DNA from: JAFGRU01 sp016934985
GTDB taxonomy: Bacteria; Desulfobacterota; Desulfuromonadia; Desulfuromonadales; JAAYDE01
Reading direction: 5' to 3'
Length of the DNA stretch: 64,000 nucleotides
Assembly (NCBI GenBank): GCA_963665045.2
Contig: CAXXJQ010000006.1
Location: forward strand, 62,001-126,000
How positions within the stretch are numbered: position 1 is the stretch's first letter; the number at the start of each line of letters is the position of its first letter. The translations under genes were made by a program, and so were the position numbers. Of this stretch, positions 42,637-52,809 are shown one piece after another. The notes under the pieces are model-generated. The model saw only the letters and a list, made by a program, of their open reading frames with translations. It did not search any database and was not told where the DNA came from.

Positions 42637-44058
42637 CTAAGGGGAGAGAATGGCAGCAACAAATTTCAACAGAGGGGCTGGGAAAATACCAATGACAAGA
42701 GTCAAAACGGAGCAAAAAGCCACGGCGATATTTCCGGGCGGTTGGCAGACTGCCAGGGGTGAAGGGCTATCTGTACGGGGCTGAAAAACAAGAAAAACCA
42801 GGCGCAAATAATAGCCCATGGATATCAGCGAAGCGATCACCCCGGCAATAGCCATCCAAGTATGGCCTGCCCGGACGGCGCTGTAAAAGATATGGAATTT
42901 TCCGATAAAACCGGCAGTCAGAGGAATACCTGCCAGCGAAAAAAGAAAAATCGTCAGCGCTGCAGCGAGAAATGGGCTCCGGTAAGCCAAACCCTTGAAG
43001 TCGGAAAGCGCGCGCGGCTCGCCAAGCGGCGTGGAAAGGCAAGCCAAGACCCCGAAACTCCCGAGGACAACAATGCTGTAGGTTACCAGATAAAAGATCA
43101 CCGCCCTCTCACCGGTAAGCCCTCCGCTTAGAAAGGCAATGAGCACATAACCCATATGGCTGACGGAGGAGAAGGCAAGAAGGCGCTTGATATTGTCCTG
43201 GACCAAAGCGCAAAGCACACCGGTGGCAAGAGTCAGAAGCGCCAGAGCTTTCAGCAACGGGACTATTTCCGCCAACCCTCCGGCCAGTCCTGCGCCAAGG
43301 GGAACCATGGCCGCCCAGACAGCCCCCTTGGAACCTGAGGCGAGAAGCCCGGTCACAGGTGCGGGTGCCCCCTGGTAAACATCGGGCGTCCAGAAGTGAA
43401 AGGGAAACAAAGAAAGCTTGAAACCGACCCCGACCAAAAACATGGCGATCGCCAGAAGGCCCAGAGGGACGATTTGTCCGCCGGCAACCATGCCGCTCAT
43501 GGCCTCCGGCAACTTCAGGGTTCCCGTTGCCGCAAAAATGAGAGCGATGCCGAAAGCCAGAAAGCCTGTGGCCACGGCGCCGAGCAGAAGGTACTTTATG
43601 CCGGCTTCCGGAGCTTCAGGACTTTGTCGATGAAAAACGGTCAGAATGTAAAAATTGAGACTGATCATTTCCAGCCCCAGGAAAAAACCGACCAGAGAAG
43701 ACGCCATGGAGAGGAACGACATGCCGACGCAACTGAAAAGCACCAGAGCGACGTATTCCCCGGGAGCGAACTTGCGTTCCTCTCCGTAACGAAAGGAAAT
43801 TCCCAGGGTCAAAGCGCCAAGAAGCGACCATAAAGCCATGAAGAAATCAGCGTACGGACCACAGCGGAAAATGCCACTTACTTCCTTAACGGCCGAGGTT
43901 GAAAACACGGCAACACCGCAGGCGGTCAAAGCTATGGTGATGCCCGCCAATATAAACAGCCGGTAGTGTGGACGATAAGCACCGGCCATCAGGATCAAGA
44001 TGGCACCCCCCAGAAGGATCAGAACCGGGACCAGGCCCGCGAAATCGGTCCAGGTCAT
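42637..44058 (-). CDS. nuoN: NADH-quinone oxidoreductase subunit N
   Basis: 473 residues, about 13-14 membrane helices; an antiporter-like proton-pumping subunit of complex I. Visible signature: SLVGFFLGLEMISLNFYIL, GAKGAVWAAMVPL-like loop (GSKGAVWAAMVPL) and the Lys/Glu of the discontinuous helices. Last gene of the operon; its start overlaps the nuoM stop by 4 bases. Confidence 0.95.
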   Translation of the reverse strand: MTWTDFAGLVPVLILLGGAILILMAGAYRPHYRLFILAGITIALTACGVAVFSTSAVKEVSGIFRCGPYADFFMALWSLLGALTLGISFRYGEERKFAPGEYVALVLFSCVGMSFLSMASSLVGFFLGLEMISLNFYILTVFHRQSPEAPEAGIKYLLLGAVATGFLAFGIALIFAATGTLKLPEAMSGMVAGGQIVPLGLLAIAMFLVGVGFKLSLFPFHFWTPDVYQGAPAPVTGLLASGSKGAVWAAMVPLGAGLAGGLAEIVPLLKALALLTLATGVLCALVQDNIKRLLAFSSVSHMGYVLIAFLSGGLTGERAVIFYLVTYSIVVLGSFGVLACLSTPLGEPRALSDFKGLAYRSPFLAAALTIFLFSLAGIPLTAGFIGKFHIFYSAVRAGHTWMAIAGVIASLISMGYYLRLVFLVFQPRTDSPSPLAVCQPPGNIAVAFCSVLTLVIGIFPAPLLKFVAAILSP

Positions 44059-45557
44059 GGCAGGACGCCTCCTTTCAGGGCGACGGCCCCTTCAAAAAAC
44101 GGCAGGCCCGCCACTTGCTGCAAAGGGTCTAAGAAAGTTTGCGGCCAGCAGCCCACCCAGACCATGAGAATCAGGAAGGGGACCAGGATGAAGATTTCCC
44201 GCCGGCCGACATCGGTCCAGATCAGACCTGCGGGACTTACCCCCCAAAGAACGTTGCGCACCAGCCGGAGTATATAGAGCGCTGCCAAAAGAATGGAGGG
44301 TACCGCAGAAGCCCCCAGCCAGGGCAGGGATTGAAAAGCCCCGGCCAGGATGAGGATCTCGCCGACAAAATTATTCAGACCCGGCAGCCCGAGGGAAGAC
44401 AGGGCGGCGACCAGGAAAAAGAACGACCATAGGGGAGCCCTCCCCCACAGCCCGCCAAGACGCTCCATGCGTGTATCACCGATGCGCTCCTCAATCATAG
44501 CGGTAAGGGCGAAAAACGCCCCCATGGTGATGCCGTGGCTGAACATCTGGAGGAAGCTCCCTTCCATGGCCGTCCGGTTTGAGACACTCAGGCCGAAAAC
44601 GATGAACCCCAGATGGGATACCGATGAGTAAGCCAGAAGACGCTTGATATCGCTCTGGCCAAAGGCAGTCCAGGCCGCGTAGAAGACAGTCACCAGGGCC
44701 ACTATGGACAGCCATGCGAAACTTTTGGCCGCAGCTTCAGGACAAAGTTGAAATGCAAATCGATAAAGGCCGTAGATTCCGGTCTTGGCCAGCACTCCGG
44801 AAAGAAGCAGGGTGATCGCGGTGGGGGCCTTGCAATAGGTGTCCGGCAGCCAGATATGCAAAGGCACCAGGGGAATTTTAACGGCAAAAGCCAGCAGGAA
44901 CCCGAGATAGATCCAGAGTTCCAGAGAACCCGACAGCTTGGTCAGGCGTAAGGCTTCGAGAGAAAAGGAAAAGACTCCGGTCTGCTCGCCATGAAGATAA
45001 TAAAGACTGATGATGCTGAGCAGCATGAGGAGGCTGCCGCCGATAGTAAAAAAGATGAATTTGAAAACCGCCGGCAATGAACCTTCCTCCCCCCAGACCA
45101 CAATGAGAATAACCGCCGGGATAAGCATGATCTCCCAGCATATGTAAAACAGAAACAGATCCAAGGCGAGGAAGACCCCCATGAGGCCCGCTTCGAGAAC
45201 CAAAAGCAGAGAAAAATAAAGGGCTGTCTTCTCACTAATTGTCCGCCAGGAAACCAGGACCGCCATGACAATCAGCAAAGCGGTCAGCAGCACCATGAGC
45301 AGGGAAACCCCATCCAGCCCGAGAGTAAAACGGGCGCCCAGGGTGTCGATCCAGGCGTAATCCTCCCTGAGCAGCCACCCGGTCTGGTCGGGTAACCGGA
45401 AAAGGCTGCCCGCCAGAACAAGGACGGCACCGGAGCTCAGAAGTGCGAGCCAACGGCAAAGCCCTGAAGAACGTCTGCTTAGCACGCATAAAAAGGCCCC
45501 GCCCAGAGGAATGGCAATCAGTAAACTCAACAACGGGTAGAACGTCAGTTCATTCAT
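44055..45557 (-). CDS. nuoM: NADH-quinone oxidoreductase subunit M
   Basis: 500 residues from ATG 45557 (MNELTFYPLLS); an extension to 45626 adds poor sequence. About 14 helices, antiporter-like: LFYICWEIMLIPAVILI, LHIWLPDTYCKAPTAITLLLSG, and SHLGFIVFGLS. Pumps protons with NuoL and NuoN. Confidence 0.95.
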   Translation of the reverse strand: MNELTFYPLLSLLIAIPLGGAFLCVLSRRSSGLCRWLALLSSGAVLVLAGSLFRLPDQTGWLLREDYAWIDTLGARFTLGLDGVSLLMVLLTALLIVMAVLVSWRTISEKTALYFSLLLVLEAGLMGVFLALDLFLFYICWEIMLIPAVILIVVWGEEGSLPAVFKFIFFTIGGSLLMLLSIISLYYLHGEQTGVFSFSLEALRLTKLSGSLELWIYLGFLLAFAVKIPLVPLHIWLPDTYCKAPTAITLLLSGVLAKTGIYGLYRFAFQLCPEAAAKSFAWLSIVALVTVFYAAWTAFGQSDIKRLLAYSSVSHLGFIVFGLSVSNRTAMEGSFLQMFSHGITMGAFFALTAMIEERIGDTRMERLGGLWGRAPLWSFFFLVAALSSLGLPGLNNFVGEILILAGAFQSLPWLGASAVPSILLAALYILRLVRNVLWGVSPAGLIWTDVGRREIFILVPFLILMVWVGCWPQTFLDPLQQVAGLPFFEGAVALKGGVLP

Positions 45558-45641
45558 CGGTATAACCTGGGCTCGTACTGTCCATGAAAAGGGCCTCTGC
45601 CGCCCGAGTGATAAATTGCCCTTCAAAATTGAAAAGGATAT

Positions 45642-47507
45642 CTAGCCCCCCAAGGCACAGCACAGAAAAAAGCTGGCCAGGAACAGCAGCCCCCAGGCAA
45701 AAGAACCCAGATAGGTGGAAAGCCGCCCGGTCTGCATACGACGTACGATTTTGGCACCGCCAAAAGTCATGTTCCCCAACCCTGAGAAGAAACCATCAAA
45801 CAGCTGCCGTTCCGTTGCCCGGTCCCAGAAGCGGGCAAGTGCTCTGAAAGGACGCTGGAAAAGTGTCTCCAGAAGTTGGTCAATGTAAAAACCGGATCTG
45901 AAAAAACGGCTCGCCATGTTATCCCTCGGAGCCCTCTCCCTGCGGAACAAGCCATGAGCCGCCAGCCAGCCGATGAGGAAAACAGCCACAGCCACAGCCG
46001 TCAAAATGATTTCTTCGCGGTGGGCAACAAATCCCGGAATGACATCTGATTCCTCCAGAAAATGGCGCAGGGTTTCATTGCCACCGAAAATTGTCGGCAA
46101 GTTAATCACACCACCGAAAAGTGCGGCAACAGCCAGAAAGGGAAGCACCACAGCCATGGAGAATGGTAAGCTTGGAATCTCCCCAGTAGTTTTTTCCTTA
46201 CCCCAAAAAACCAGATAAATCAGCCTGAAGGTATAGAGGGCCGTTACAAATGCGGTCAGGCTTCCCAGCACCCAGACTAATTCATAAAGACCTGAACCCC
46301 GGGAAAGAACCGCCGCGAGGATGCCATCCTTGGAGAAGAAACCGCTGGTCAGAGGTGCGCCCGCCAGGGCCAGAGCACCAATCAGGAAGGTGCCGAATAC
46401 CAGGGGATTGCTCCGGGCTGCCCGGTCCATGCGAAAGATATTTTTTTCTCCGCCCAGCAGGACTATGCATCCCGCTCCCAGGAAGAGGAGGGATTTGAAG
46501 AACGCATGGGTGAAGAGGTGAAACATGGCCCCGCTCAGAGTCCCAGCACCGAGCGCGACGAACATATAACCGACCTGGCTCATGGTGGAGTAGGCCAGGA
46601 CCCTTTTGATTTCATCTTGTGCCAGGGCGCACAGTGCGGCATACCCTGCCGTCAGAATTCCCACCAGGGCGATGGCTGCCATGCCCTGCGCTGAAAGCAT
46701 TACCAGCGGAAACAGGCGGCAGAGAAGATAGACCCCGGCAGTGACCATGGTCGCGGCATGAATCAGCGCCGACACCGGGGTCGGCCCGGCCATGGCGTCG
46801 GGAAGCCAGCTCATGAAAGGAAACTGCGCTGATTTGCCGCAGGCGCCGGCGAGGAGAAGAAGCACCAGAGGAGTAACGGCAGCAGTGGGAATCAGTTCCG
46901 TGCGCGCAACAATGTCGGGAATGGAAAGGGTACCGAAGATGCGGAAAAGCCAGAGCATGCCAATTAACAGAAAAACATCGGCGGCCCGGGTCATAACAAA
47001 GGCCTTCTGGCCGGCATCGGCGTTCCTGCCCTCGCGGTACCAGAAACCGATAAGGGCGTAAGAGCAAAAACCGACCCCTTCCCATCCCAGGAACAGAACC
47101 AGCAGATCCCCGGCCAGAACGATGACAAGCATGGCAAATACGAACAGGTTGAGAAGCGCGAAAAAGCGGACATAATCCTTCTCGCGGCGCATGTAGCCGA
47201 GGCAATAGATGTGAATCAGGGTCGAAACCCCCGTCACCATCAGGGCCATGGAGGCCGAAAGGCTGTCAAAAAACAACACCAGGGGAACCCTCAGCCCGGA
47301 GGCTTCAATCCAGGTGTAAAGCTCGACCCTGGTTCCGCCTCCGGCGGCATAGGACCAAAGAGCCACAACCATAAATGCCGCCAGGGCAACCGAGACAACG
47401 GCAAGGCCGGTGCTGACCCTGCGCGACAGACGCCTGCCGAAGAGGATGTTGATGAGCGCCCCGCCAAGGGGCAGCAAAGGAATAAGGGAGATAAATTCCT
47501 GTCTCAT
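45642..47507 (-). CDS. nuoL: NADH-quinone oxidoreductase subunit L
   Basis: 621 residues; the largest antiporter-like subunit with about 16 helices. Hallmarks: VLFLGWEGVGFCSYALIGFW, SAQFPFMSWLPDAMAGPTPV, SALIHAATMVTAGVYLL and the lateral-helix C-terminal part. Start overlaps the nuoK stop by 4 bases. Confidence 0.96.
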   Translation of the reverse strand: MRQEFISLIPLLPLGGALINILFGRRLSRRVSTGLAVVSVALAAFMVVALWSYAAGGGTRVELYTWIEASGLRVPLVLFFDSLSASMALMVTGVSTLIHIYCLGYMRREKDYVRFFALLNLFVFAMLVIVLAGDLLVLFLGWEGVGFCSYALIGFWYREGRNADAGQKAFVMTRAADVFLLIGMLWLFRIFGTLSIPDIVARTELIPTAAVTPLVLLLLAGACGKSAQFPFMSWLPDAMAGPTPVSALIHAATMVTAGVYLLCRLFPLVMLSAQGMAAIALVGILTAGYAALCALAQDEIKRVLAYSTMSQVGYMFVALGAGTLSGAMFHLFTHAFFKSLLFLGAGCIVLLGGEKNIFRMDRAARSNPLVFGTFLIGALALAGAPLTSGFFSKDGILAAVLSRGSGLYELVWVLGSLTAFVTALYTFRLIYLVFWGKEKTTGEIPSLPFSMAVVLPFLAVAALFGGVINLPTIFGGNETLRHFLEESDVIPGFVAHREEIILTAVAVAVFLIGWLAAHGLFRRERAPRDNMASRFFRSGFYIDQLLETLFQRPFRALARFWDRATERQLFDGFFSGLGNMTFGGAKIVRRMQTGRLSTYLGSFAWGLLFLASFFLCCALGG

Positions 47508-47809
47508 CCGCGCATCTCGTTGAAAGCGTTAATATTCAAAGTACCCTTGCGGCGCCGGAGGTAAATAACCAGGGCCAGAGCCAGGGCCACTTCCGCCGCT
47601 TCGATGGCCATGAGAAAAACGGCAAACAACTGGCCGTCGACTTTGTTCCACAGGGCCGAGCTCCCGACCAGCACCAGCCCGGCCGCGTTGAGCATGATCT
47701 CCACCCCGATCAGAACGCGGATAACGTTGCGCCGCACGAGAATGGAAGCCAATCCCATAAGAAAAAGCAGAAAAGCGATGATCAGCAGGTGGCTGAACGG
47801 AACATTCAT
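47504..47809 (-). CDS. nuoK: NADH-quinone oxidoreductase subunit K
   Basis: 101 residues, three membrane helices. The conserved Glu positions lie in GVEIMLNAAGLVLV and AIEAAEVALALALV. Forms part of the quinone-to-antiporter proton path with NuoJ and NuoH. Overlaps both neighbours. Confidence 0.95.
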   Translation of the reverse strand: MNVPFSHLLIIAFLLFLMGLASILVRRNVIRVLIGVEIMLNAAGLVLVGSSALWNKVDGQLFAVFLMAIEAAEVALALALVIYLRRRKGTLNINAFNEMRG

Positions 47810-48330
47810 TCGTCACCCTCCTCGCGGGAACGTTTTCTCGAACCTCCCCCACGGCCCAGGTAATAGGCCCCGATGGCGGCGATAAAGAGGTGGAAGGATA
47901 TGACCTGTACCGCCAAAGGATACTTGGAAAAAAGGGCATAACCAAAAGCTTTGGGTGCCACGTAGGTGTCGACAATGCCCCTGGATGTTTCAGGGTCAAC
48001 GGCGACGAACAGCACCAGGCTACATAACAAAACCATGGCGAGGAGCACCGTGGGGCCCCAGCGCAGCCAGCCGACCCGGCTCATTTCCTGGTCGGGAGTC
48101 AGCTCCAGCATCATGATGATGAAAACGAACAGCACCATGACCGCCCCCGCATAAACGATGACCTCCCAGGCCGCTACCAGGGGCGCCCCCAATAGATAGT
48201 ACATGAGGGCAACAGCAAAGAGGACATTCACCAGATAGAGGATGGCGTGAACGGGATTGGAGCGGGTCACGCAGAGATAGGTCCCCAAAAGGGCCAGAAT
48301 CGCCAGGATATAGAAAACGACTGTCGCCAT
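47806..48330 (-). CDS. nuoJ: NADH-quinone oxidoreductase subunit J
   Basis: 174 residues, five membrane helices, with the conserved Tyr/Glu region WEVIVYAGAVMVLFVFIIMML. C-terminus is charged (RKRSREE). It is separated from nuoI by a 400-bp repeat-bearing gap, unlike the other tightly packed nuo genes. Confidence 0.93.
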   Translation of the reverse strand: MATVVFYILAILALLGTYLCVTRSNPVHAILYLVNVLFAVALMYYLLGAPLVAAWEVIVYAGAVMVLFVFIIMMLELTPDQEMSRVGWLRWGPTVLLAMVLLCSLVLFVAVDPETSRGIVDTYVAPKAFGYALFSKYPLAVQVISFHLFIAAIGAYYLGRGGGSRKRSREEGDE

Positions 48331-48426
48331 ACCTACTCTCCCTTATTTGTCGATAAACTCTCGCCAGCCACTCCAGGTACCGCAAAAACCAAATTTTGGT
48401 TTTTTTCTTTAAATTTCGTAATTATT

Positions 48427-48720
48427 TAGTCCTTGTGCCGAATAGTTACTAATTTTCATTCCCCTTGCACCACAGCCGGAGCGGGAGAGATGTTTTGAGA
48501 AAAAAACGGGCAGACTGTCTGAGCGAAGCGAGTTTCTGACCTTCCTCAAAACATCTCTGGAGCGCAGGGGACCCGAAGGGGCAGGTACGGGGCGTCCTTT
48601 TCTTTGTTTCTTTCTTTTTGACGCAGAAAGAAAGAACGCGTCATCCGGGGACGCAACCCCGGTGCTGCCACTCGTTAAAAAACAGAAATCTGAACCTGAG
48701 CTGATCTGACGCGAATCAAT
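48427..48720. repeat. palindromic repeat element inserted between nuoI and nuoJ
   Basis: The 400-bp gap contains a perfect 14-bp inverted repeat, AGAGATGTTTTGAG (48486-48499) with CTCAAAACATCTCT (48545-48558), around a GCGAAGCGAG motif, followed by a T/C-rich hairpin (TTTCTTTCTTTTTGACGC then AGAAAGAAAG) near 48607-48635 and GGTGCTGCC. I know this layout as a common intergenic repeat in delta-proteobacteria and other GC-rich bacteria. No gene is encoded. Confidence 0.6.
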
Positions 48721-48729
48721 TACCCGACC

Positions 48730-49260
48730 CTACGGAAGGTTGCTCCTCACATCCTCCGGTGCGGTTTCATCCTGGTTGCCGCCCCGCGGGTTGACCACCC
48801 CGATGCCGGTACGATGATAAAAATTATAGTCACCATCCTTGCCCCCGTCTTCAATCAGGAGATCCTCCTTTTCATAAACCAGAGCCAGCGGTTGACGCTC
48901 GCAGAACTCGTAATGAGGCGTCATCTGGATGGCCAGGGTCGGACAAGCCTCAGCACACAAGCCACAATAAATGCAGCGGGCAAAATTGATGCGGAACCAG
49001 GCAGCGTAACGGCGGCCATTCTGGTCCTCGGCCGCCTGCATGGAGATGCAATCAACCGGGCAGGCCGCGCTGCACAGATAGCAGGCCACACAGCGCTCCT
49101 CCCCGTCCGGGCTGCGGGTAAGAACGATCTGCGCCCTGGTCCGCTCGGGGAGAACGCGCCGTTCTTCCGGATACTGGACGGTCACCGGCTTGCGCAGCAT
49201 GTTGCTGAGGGTCACCCAGAAAGGGAGAATGGTCCCTTTGATTCCACGCCAGAGATTCAT
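48730..49260 (-). CDS. nuoI: NADH-quinone oxidoreductase subunit I
   Basis: 176 residues with two 4Fe-4S motifs: CVACYLCSAACPVDC and CIYCGLCAEACPTLA (clusters N6a/N6b). Passes electrons from NuoG to NuoB. One base separates it from nuoH. Confidence 0.96.
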   Translation of the reverse strand: MNLWRGIKGTILPFWVTLSNMLRKPVTVQYPEERRVLPERTRAQIVLTRSPDGEERCVACYLCSAACPVDCISMQAAEDQNGRRYAAWFRINFARCIYCGLCAEACPTLAIQMTPHYEFCERQPLALVYEKEDLLIEDGGKDGDYNFYHRTGIGVVNPRGGNQDETAPEDVRSNLP

Positions 49261-49261
49261 G

Positions 49262-50254
49262 TCAACCTCGCAGCCACAACAGCACCCCTCCGGTAATGAG
49301 CAGATTTAAAAGAGCAAGGGGGATCAATACCTGCCAGCCGAAACGCATGAGCTGGTCGTAACGAAAACGGGGCAGCGTCCCGCGAATCCAGATAAAAATG
49401 AAACAAAGGCACAGGACCTTGCCCAGGAACCAGACAATGGGCGGCAGGAAAGGCCCGTGCCAACCTCCCAGGAAAAAGACCGTGGTGACGGAGCCGAGCA
49501 GGGCCATGTTGATGTATTCGCCGACGAAGAACATACCAAAGCGCAAACCCGAATATTCGGTATGATAGCCGGCCACCAACTCGTTCTCGGCTTCGGGAAG
49601 ATCGAAGGGGGTGCGTTTGGTTTCGGCCAGAATGCAGATGAAGAAAATCATAAAAGCCAGGGGCTGGGTCACGGCAAAAGGGAGGACCCGCTGGGCATTG
49701 ACGATGTCGGTGAGGGAAAAGGAACCCGACACCAGCACCAGGGGGACCAGGGCCAGACCCATGGGCAGTTCATAAGAGATCAATTGGGCGGTCGCCCGAA
49801 TTCCGCCAAGCATCGCGTATTTGGAGTTTGAAGCCCAGCCGCCAAAAGTAACCCCGTAAACCGACAAGGATGACAACCCGATGAAAAAGAGGACTCCGAC
49901 ATTGAGGTCACAGACCACCATGGGGATCTCATGCCCCAGGACTGTCAGGGGTGGCGCGAAAGGGATGGCGGCAAAGATCAGCAAAACGGTGATGACAGAC
50001 AGGGCAGGCGCAAGGAGAAACAGCAGGTGGTTGGAATGAGGGGGTACAAAATCCTCTTTGCATATGAGCTTTATCAGGTCCGCCAAGGGCTGCAGAACCC
50101 CGAAGGGGCCGACCCGGTTGGGACCGTGGCGCAACTGCATGCGGCCGAGGATCTTCCTTTCAGCCAGGACCAGATAGGCAGCCATGGTCAGAATCATGGT
50201 CAGAATCAGGACCAGCTTGATCAGTATGAGAAGATAGGCGACATAATTTTCCAT
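49262..50254 (-). CDS. nuoH: NADH-quinone oxidoreductase subunit H
   Basis: 330 residues, eight membrane helices, quinone-site subunit. Signature RLQ-like loop AERKILGRMQLRHGPNRVGP near the start, ETKRTPFDLPEAENELVAGY in the middle, and RGTLPRFRYDQLMRFGWQ at the end. Confidence 0.96.
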   Translation of the reverse strand: MENYVAYLLILIKLVLILTMILTMAAYLVLAERKILGRMQLRHGPNRVGPFGVLQPLADLIKLICKEDFVPPHSNHLLFLLAPALSVITVLLIFAAIPFAPPLTVLGHEIPMVVCDLNVGVLFFIGLSSLSVYGVTFGGWASNSKYAMLGGIRATAQLISYELPMGLALVPLVLVSGSFSLTDIVNAQRVLPFAVTQPLAFMIFFICILAETKRTPFDLPEAENELVAGYHTEYSGLRFGMFFVGEYINMALLGSVTTVFFLGGWHGPFLPPIVWFLGKVLCLCFIFIWIRGTLPRFRYDQLMRFGWQVLIPLALLNLLITGGVLLWLRG

Positions 50255-50337
50255 CTTATTACTTCCAACCTATTTCTTTAGGTTTCGTTGCCAGACGAAT
50301 TTTTTTCCGGCCGGGTAAAACCATCTTGCCAATCCGT

Positions 50338-52740
50338 TCATTCCAACTTCTCCAAAGTACAGGGGACGGGGCTCCCGCCCGGGACAAAGAGGCCAACCGT
50401 TGTATTTCTCAAATGGGGGAGAAAAACCGTCCCTTCGCTCATGTCAGGAACCGTCTTGACCCTGACCTCAAAATTGCCCTGCTCGCAAACCAACCGCACC
50501 TTCTCGCCCGTGGACACCCGCCAGAGTCCGGCGGTTCGCGGATGGAGTAAAATATGGGGTTCCAATCCCAGCAGCTGCAGGGTGTCCGAAAAGGCCGCCA
50601 GTGAACTCGATCCGAAAAAGTCGTTTATGGGAACCAAAGCCAGATATTTTTCTGCCAGGTGCGGACCCGGAAAAATCTTTTTCTGCGGCAGACCGGTCAG
50701 AAAGCCGCTGACGTGCAGGCCTCCGCTTTCCGGTTCCAGTTCCGACAAGCCCGCAAAGCACCGTTCCGCCCGTTCGATCCGGCTCCTGACTGCCTGGCAG
50801 GAAGCCTCCATGGCGAGGATCGAGGCCAGAATTTCACGAGCCTCCCGTGGCTGGTCTGAGGCCTGCCCCGAGCCGAAAACCCGTGGCGGGTAACTGCCAC
50901 GGCCGATTTCGCGCAAAGGAATACCCGGAGCCAAAACCTTGCGGAAGGCCTGCATCCTTCCCTCGTTGTTGACAAAAACACCCTCTTGTTCCGCCGGCGC
51001 CGCAGAGGGCAGAAAAATATCGGCACTGGCAGCGCTGGCACTGGGCACATAGTCGATAACGGCCAGCAGGGAAAGATGGGAACGGGCCGTCTCGGCCAGA
51101 CCGGGCTCGGGATAGTTGTTGAGGAAATCGTTCTCAAGGCAAACCAGAATTTTGAGTTTCCCTTCCAAAGCCTGCTTGACGATTTCATCAAAAATCGGCG
51201 ATTCCTGTGAAAGCAAGGCCCCACCGTAGCTGTTGGGCCCAGAGAGAAACAACATGGCACCGCAGGGACGATCCCCACCTGCGGAGTGTTCCCCGGCCGC
51301 CGTAAGGAGCAGGTCAACCCCTCCACCGCCCAGAAAATCGGCGCCCCCCATAAGAACGGGATTACGGGCCTGTTGCAGACGTCGGAACAACCCTTCCAGG
51401 ACCTGACGCTCAGCATTTTCAAAAACCGAGAAATCGCCGGCAGACAAACCTTTGAGGACAGCTTCCAATTGCTCCATCCTGCAAACCAGGTGCTCCGCCT
51501 CAAAGGGTACGACCACCGGGCGAGGGTCAATCACAGCTGCATGAGCACCGCTGAGAACCGCCTGGCGAATGGCCAGGGCACTCATAGGAGCCTCGTTCAA
51601 AGGGTCGGCCCCGACCAGGATTATGAGGTCGCTTTTTCGCACATCCTTGAGACTACAGGCATGTTGCCCCAAACGCGCGGCAACCACCCTGGCCGCAAGG
51701 TCCCGTTGCGGATGGGACTCGAACAGAACATTCTTGATGCCGAGCCGTTCCGCCCAGAAACGCAACAGGGTATTGCTTTCCAGGGACGCCCGGTTCGATC
51801 CGACAAAAGCTATACTTTCGGGGCCGAACCGGGTTATGGTTCCGTCGATGTCGGCCTGCAGCTTATTCAAAGCCTCGATCCAGGGAACCGGTTTGTGATT
51901 TACCAGGGGCAGGCGCGGGCGTTGGGCCAGATTGGTGAAGCTGAAAGCGAAGCGCCCCCGATCACAGATGAAATGACCGTTGATCTCGGGATGGACCCCG
52001 GCCCTGACCCTCGCCATCTCATGATAACGGGCACCGGGAACAATGGCGCAGCCCAGGGAACAGGACGGGCAAACCGAAGGAGCTTCCTGCAAATCCCAGT
52101 GACGGGCTTTAAAACGGAAAACCTTATCCGTAAAAACCCCGGTCGGGCACACATCGATGAGGTTTCCCGAAAAGGGACTTTCCAGGCGCCCCTCGCGAAA
52201 GCGACCGAAAACAACCCGCTGCCTGGCCCCCAGGGCCCCGAAGTCGGTGCCACCGCAGACATCCTGGTAGGTGCGGACACAACGGTAGCAGCGAATGCAA
52301 CGGTTCATTTCCTGCTGGACAAAGGGGCCGAGGTCCTGATTCTGCCAGGTCCGTTTCGTACCCCGGTAGCGGCGCACAGCATGACCGGCGGCCTGGGTCA
52401 TCTCCTGGAGAGGACACTCCCCGCCCGTATCGCAGACCGGGCAGTCATGGGGATGATTCATCATCAGCCATTCCATGACATGCCGCCTCATTTCCTGGGC
52501 TTCCTGGTCGATCGTGGACACCACCATGCCGTCCTGGGCCTGGACCAGACACGACATCTGCACCCCCTTGACCGGCCCGTCGAGGAATTTCACCGCGCAC
52601 AAGCGGCAGCTTCCCACTGCGCCCAAACCCTCGTGAAAACAGAGGTGAGGGATATATATCCCCAGCATCTTTGCCGCCTCCAGGACACTGGTTCCTTGGG
52701 GCACGTCAATCACGCGGTTATCGATAGTCAGCACAGGCAT
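50338..52740 (-). CDS. nuoG: NADH-quinone oxidoreductase subunit G
   Basis: About 800 residues; start ATG 52740 (MPVLTIDNRVIDV) is preferred to 52755. A 2Fe-2S domain (CFHEGLGAVGSCRLCAVKF), HPHDCPVCDTGGECPLQ (His-Cys cluster), CIRCYRCVRTYQDVCG, then a molybdopterin-type domain that keeps the N7-type motif CPSCSLGCAI with a later Cys in ICDRGRF. Electron-input arm of complex I. The last ~250 residues are a shortened oxidoreductase domain. Confidence 0.95.
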   Translation of the reverse strand: MPVLTIDNRVIDVPQGTSVLEAAKMLGIYIPHLCFHEGLGAVGSCRLCAVKFLDGPVKGVQMSCLVQAQDGMVVSTIDQEAQEMRRHVMEWLMMNHPHDCPVCDTGGECPLQEMTQAAGHAVRRYRGTKRTWQNQDLGPFVQQEMNRCIRCYRCVRTYQDVCGGTDFGALGARQRVVFGRFREGRLESPFSGNLIDVCPTGVFTDKVFRFKARHWDLQEAPSVCPSCSLGCAIVPGARYHEMARVRAGVHPEINGHFICDRGRFAFSFTNLAQRPRLPLVNHKPVPWIEALNKLQADIDGTITRFGPESIAFVGSNRASLESNTLLRFWAERLGIKNVLFESHPQRDLAARVVAARLGQHACSLKDVRKSDLIILVGADPLNEAPMSALAIRQAVLSGAHAAVIDPRPVVVPFEAEHLVCRMEQLEAVLKGLSAGDFSVFENAERQVLEGLFRRLQQARNPVLMGGADFLGGGGVDLLLTAAGEHSAGGDRPCGAMLFLSGPNSYGGALLSQESPIFDEIVKQALEGKLKILVCLENDFLNNYPEPGLAETARSHLSLLAVIDYVPSASAASADIFLPSAAPAEQEGVFVNNEGRMQAFRKVLAPGIPLREIGRGSYPPRVFGSGQASDQPREAREILASILAMEASCQAVRSRIERAERCFAGLSELEPESGGLHVSGFLTGLPQKKIFPGPHLAEKYLALVPINDFFGSSSLAAFSDTLQLLGLEPHILLHPRTAGLWRVSTGEKVRLVCEQGNFEVRVKTVPDMSEGTVFLPHLRNTTVGLFVPGGSPVPCTLEKLE

Positions 52741-52809
52741 AGACAAAACTCGCATTGTTCAGCATGATGGACTTGCAGCACCCCTGAAAAAGTCTTCTGG
52801 CGCATGGAA

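Noticed and set aside
51286..52767. 493-codon plus-strand frame opposite nuoG
   Set aside because: Shadow of nuoG; no recognisable domain or ribosome site.
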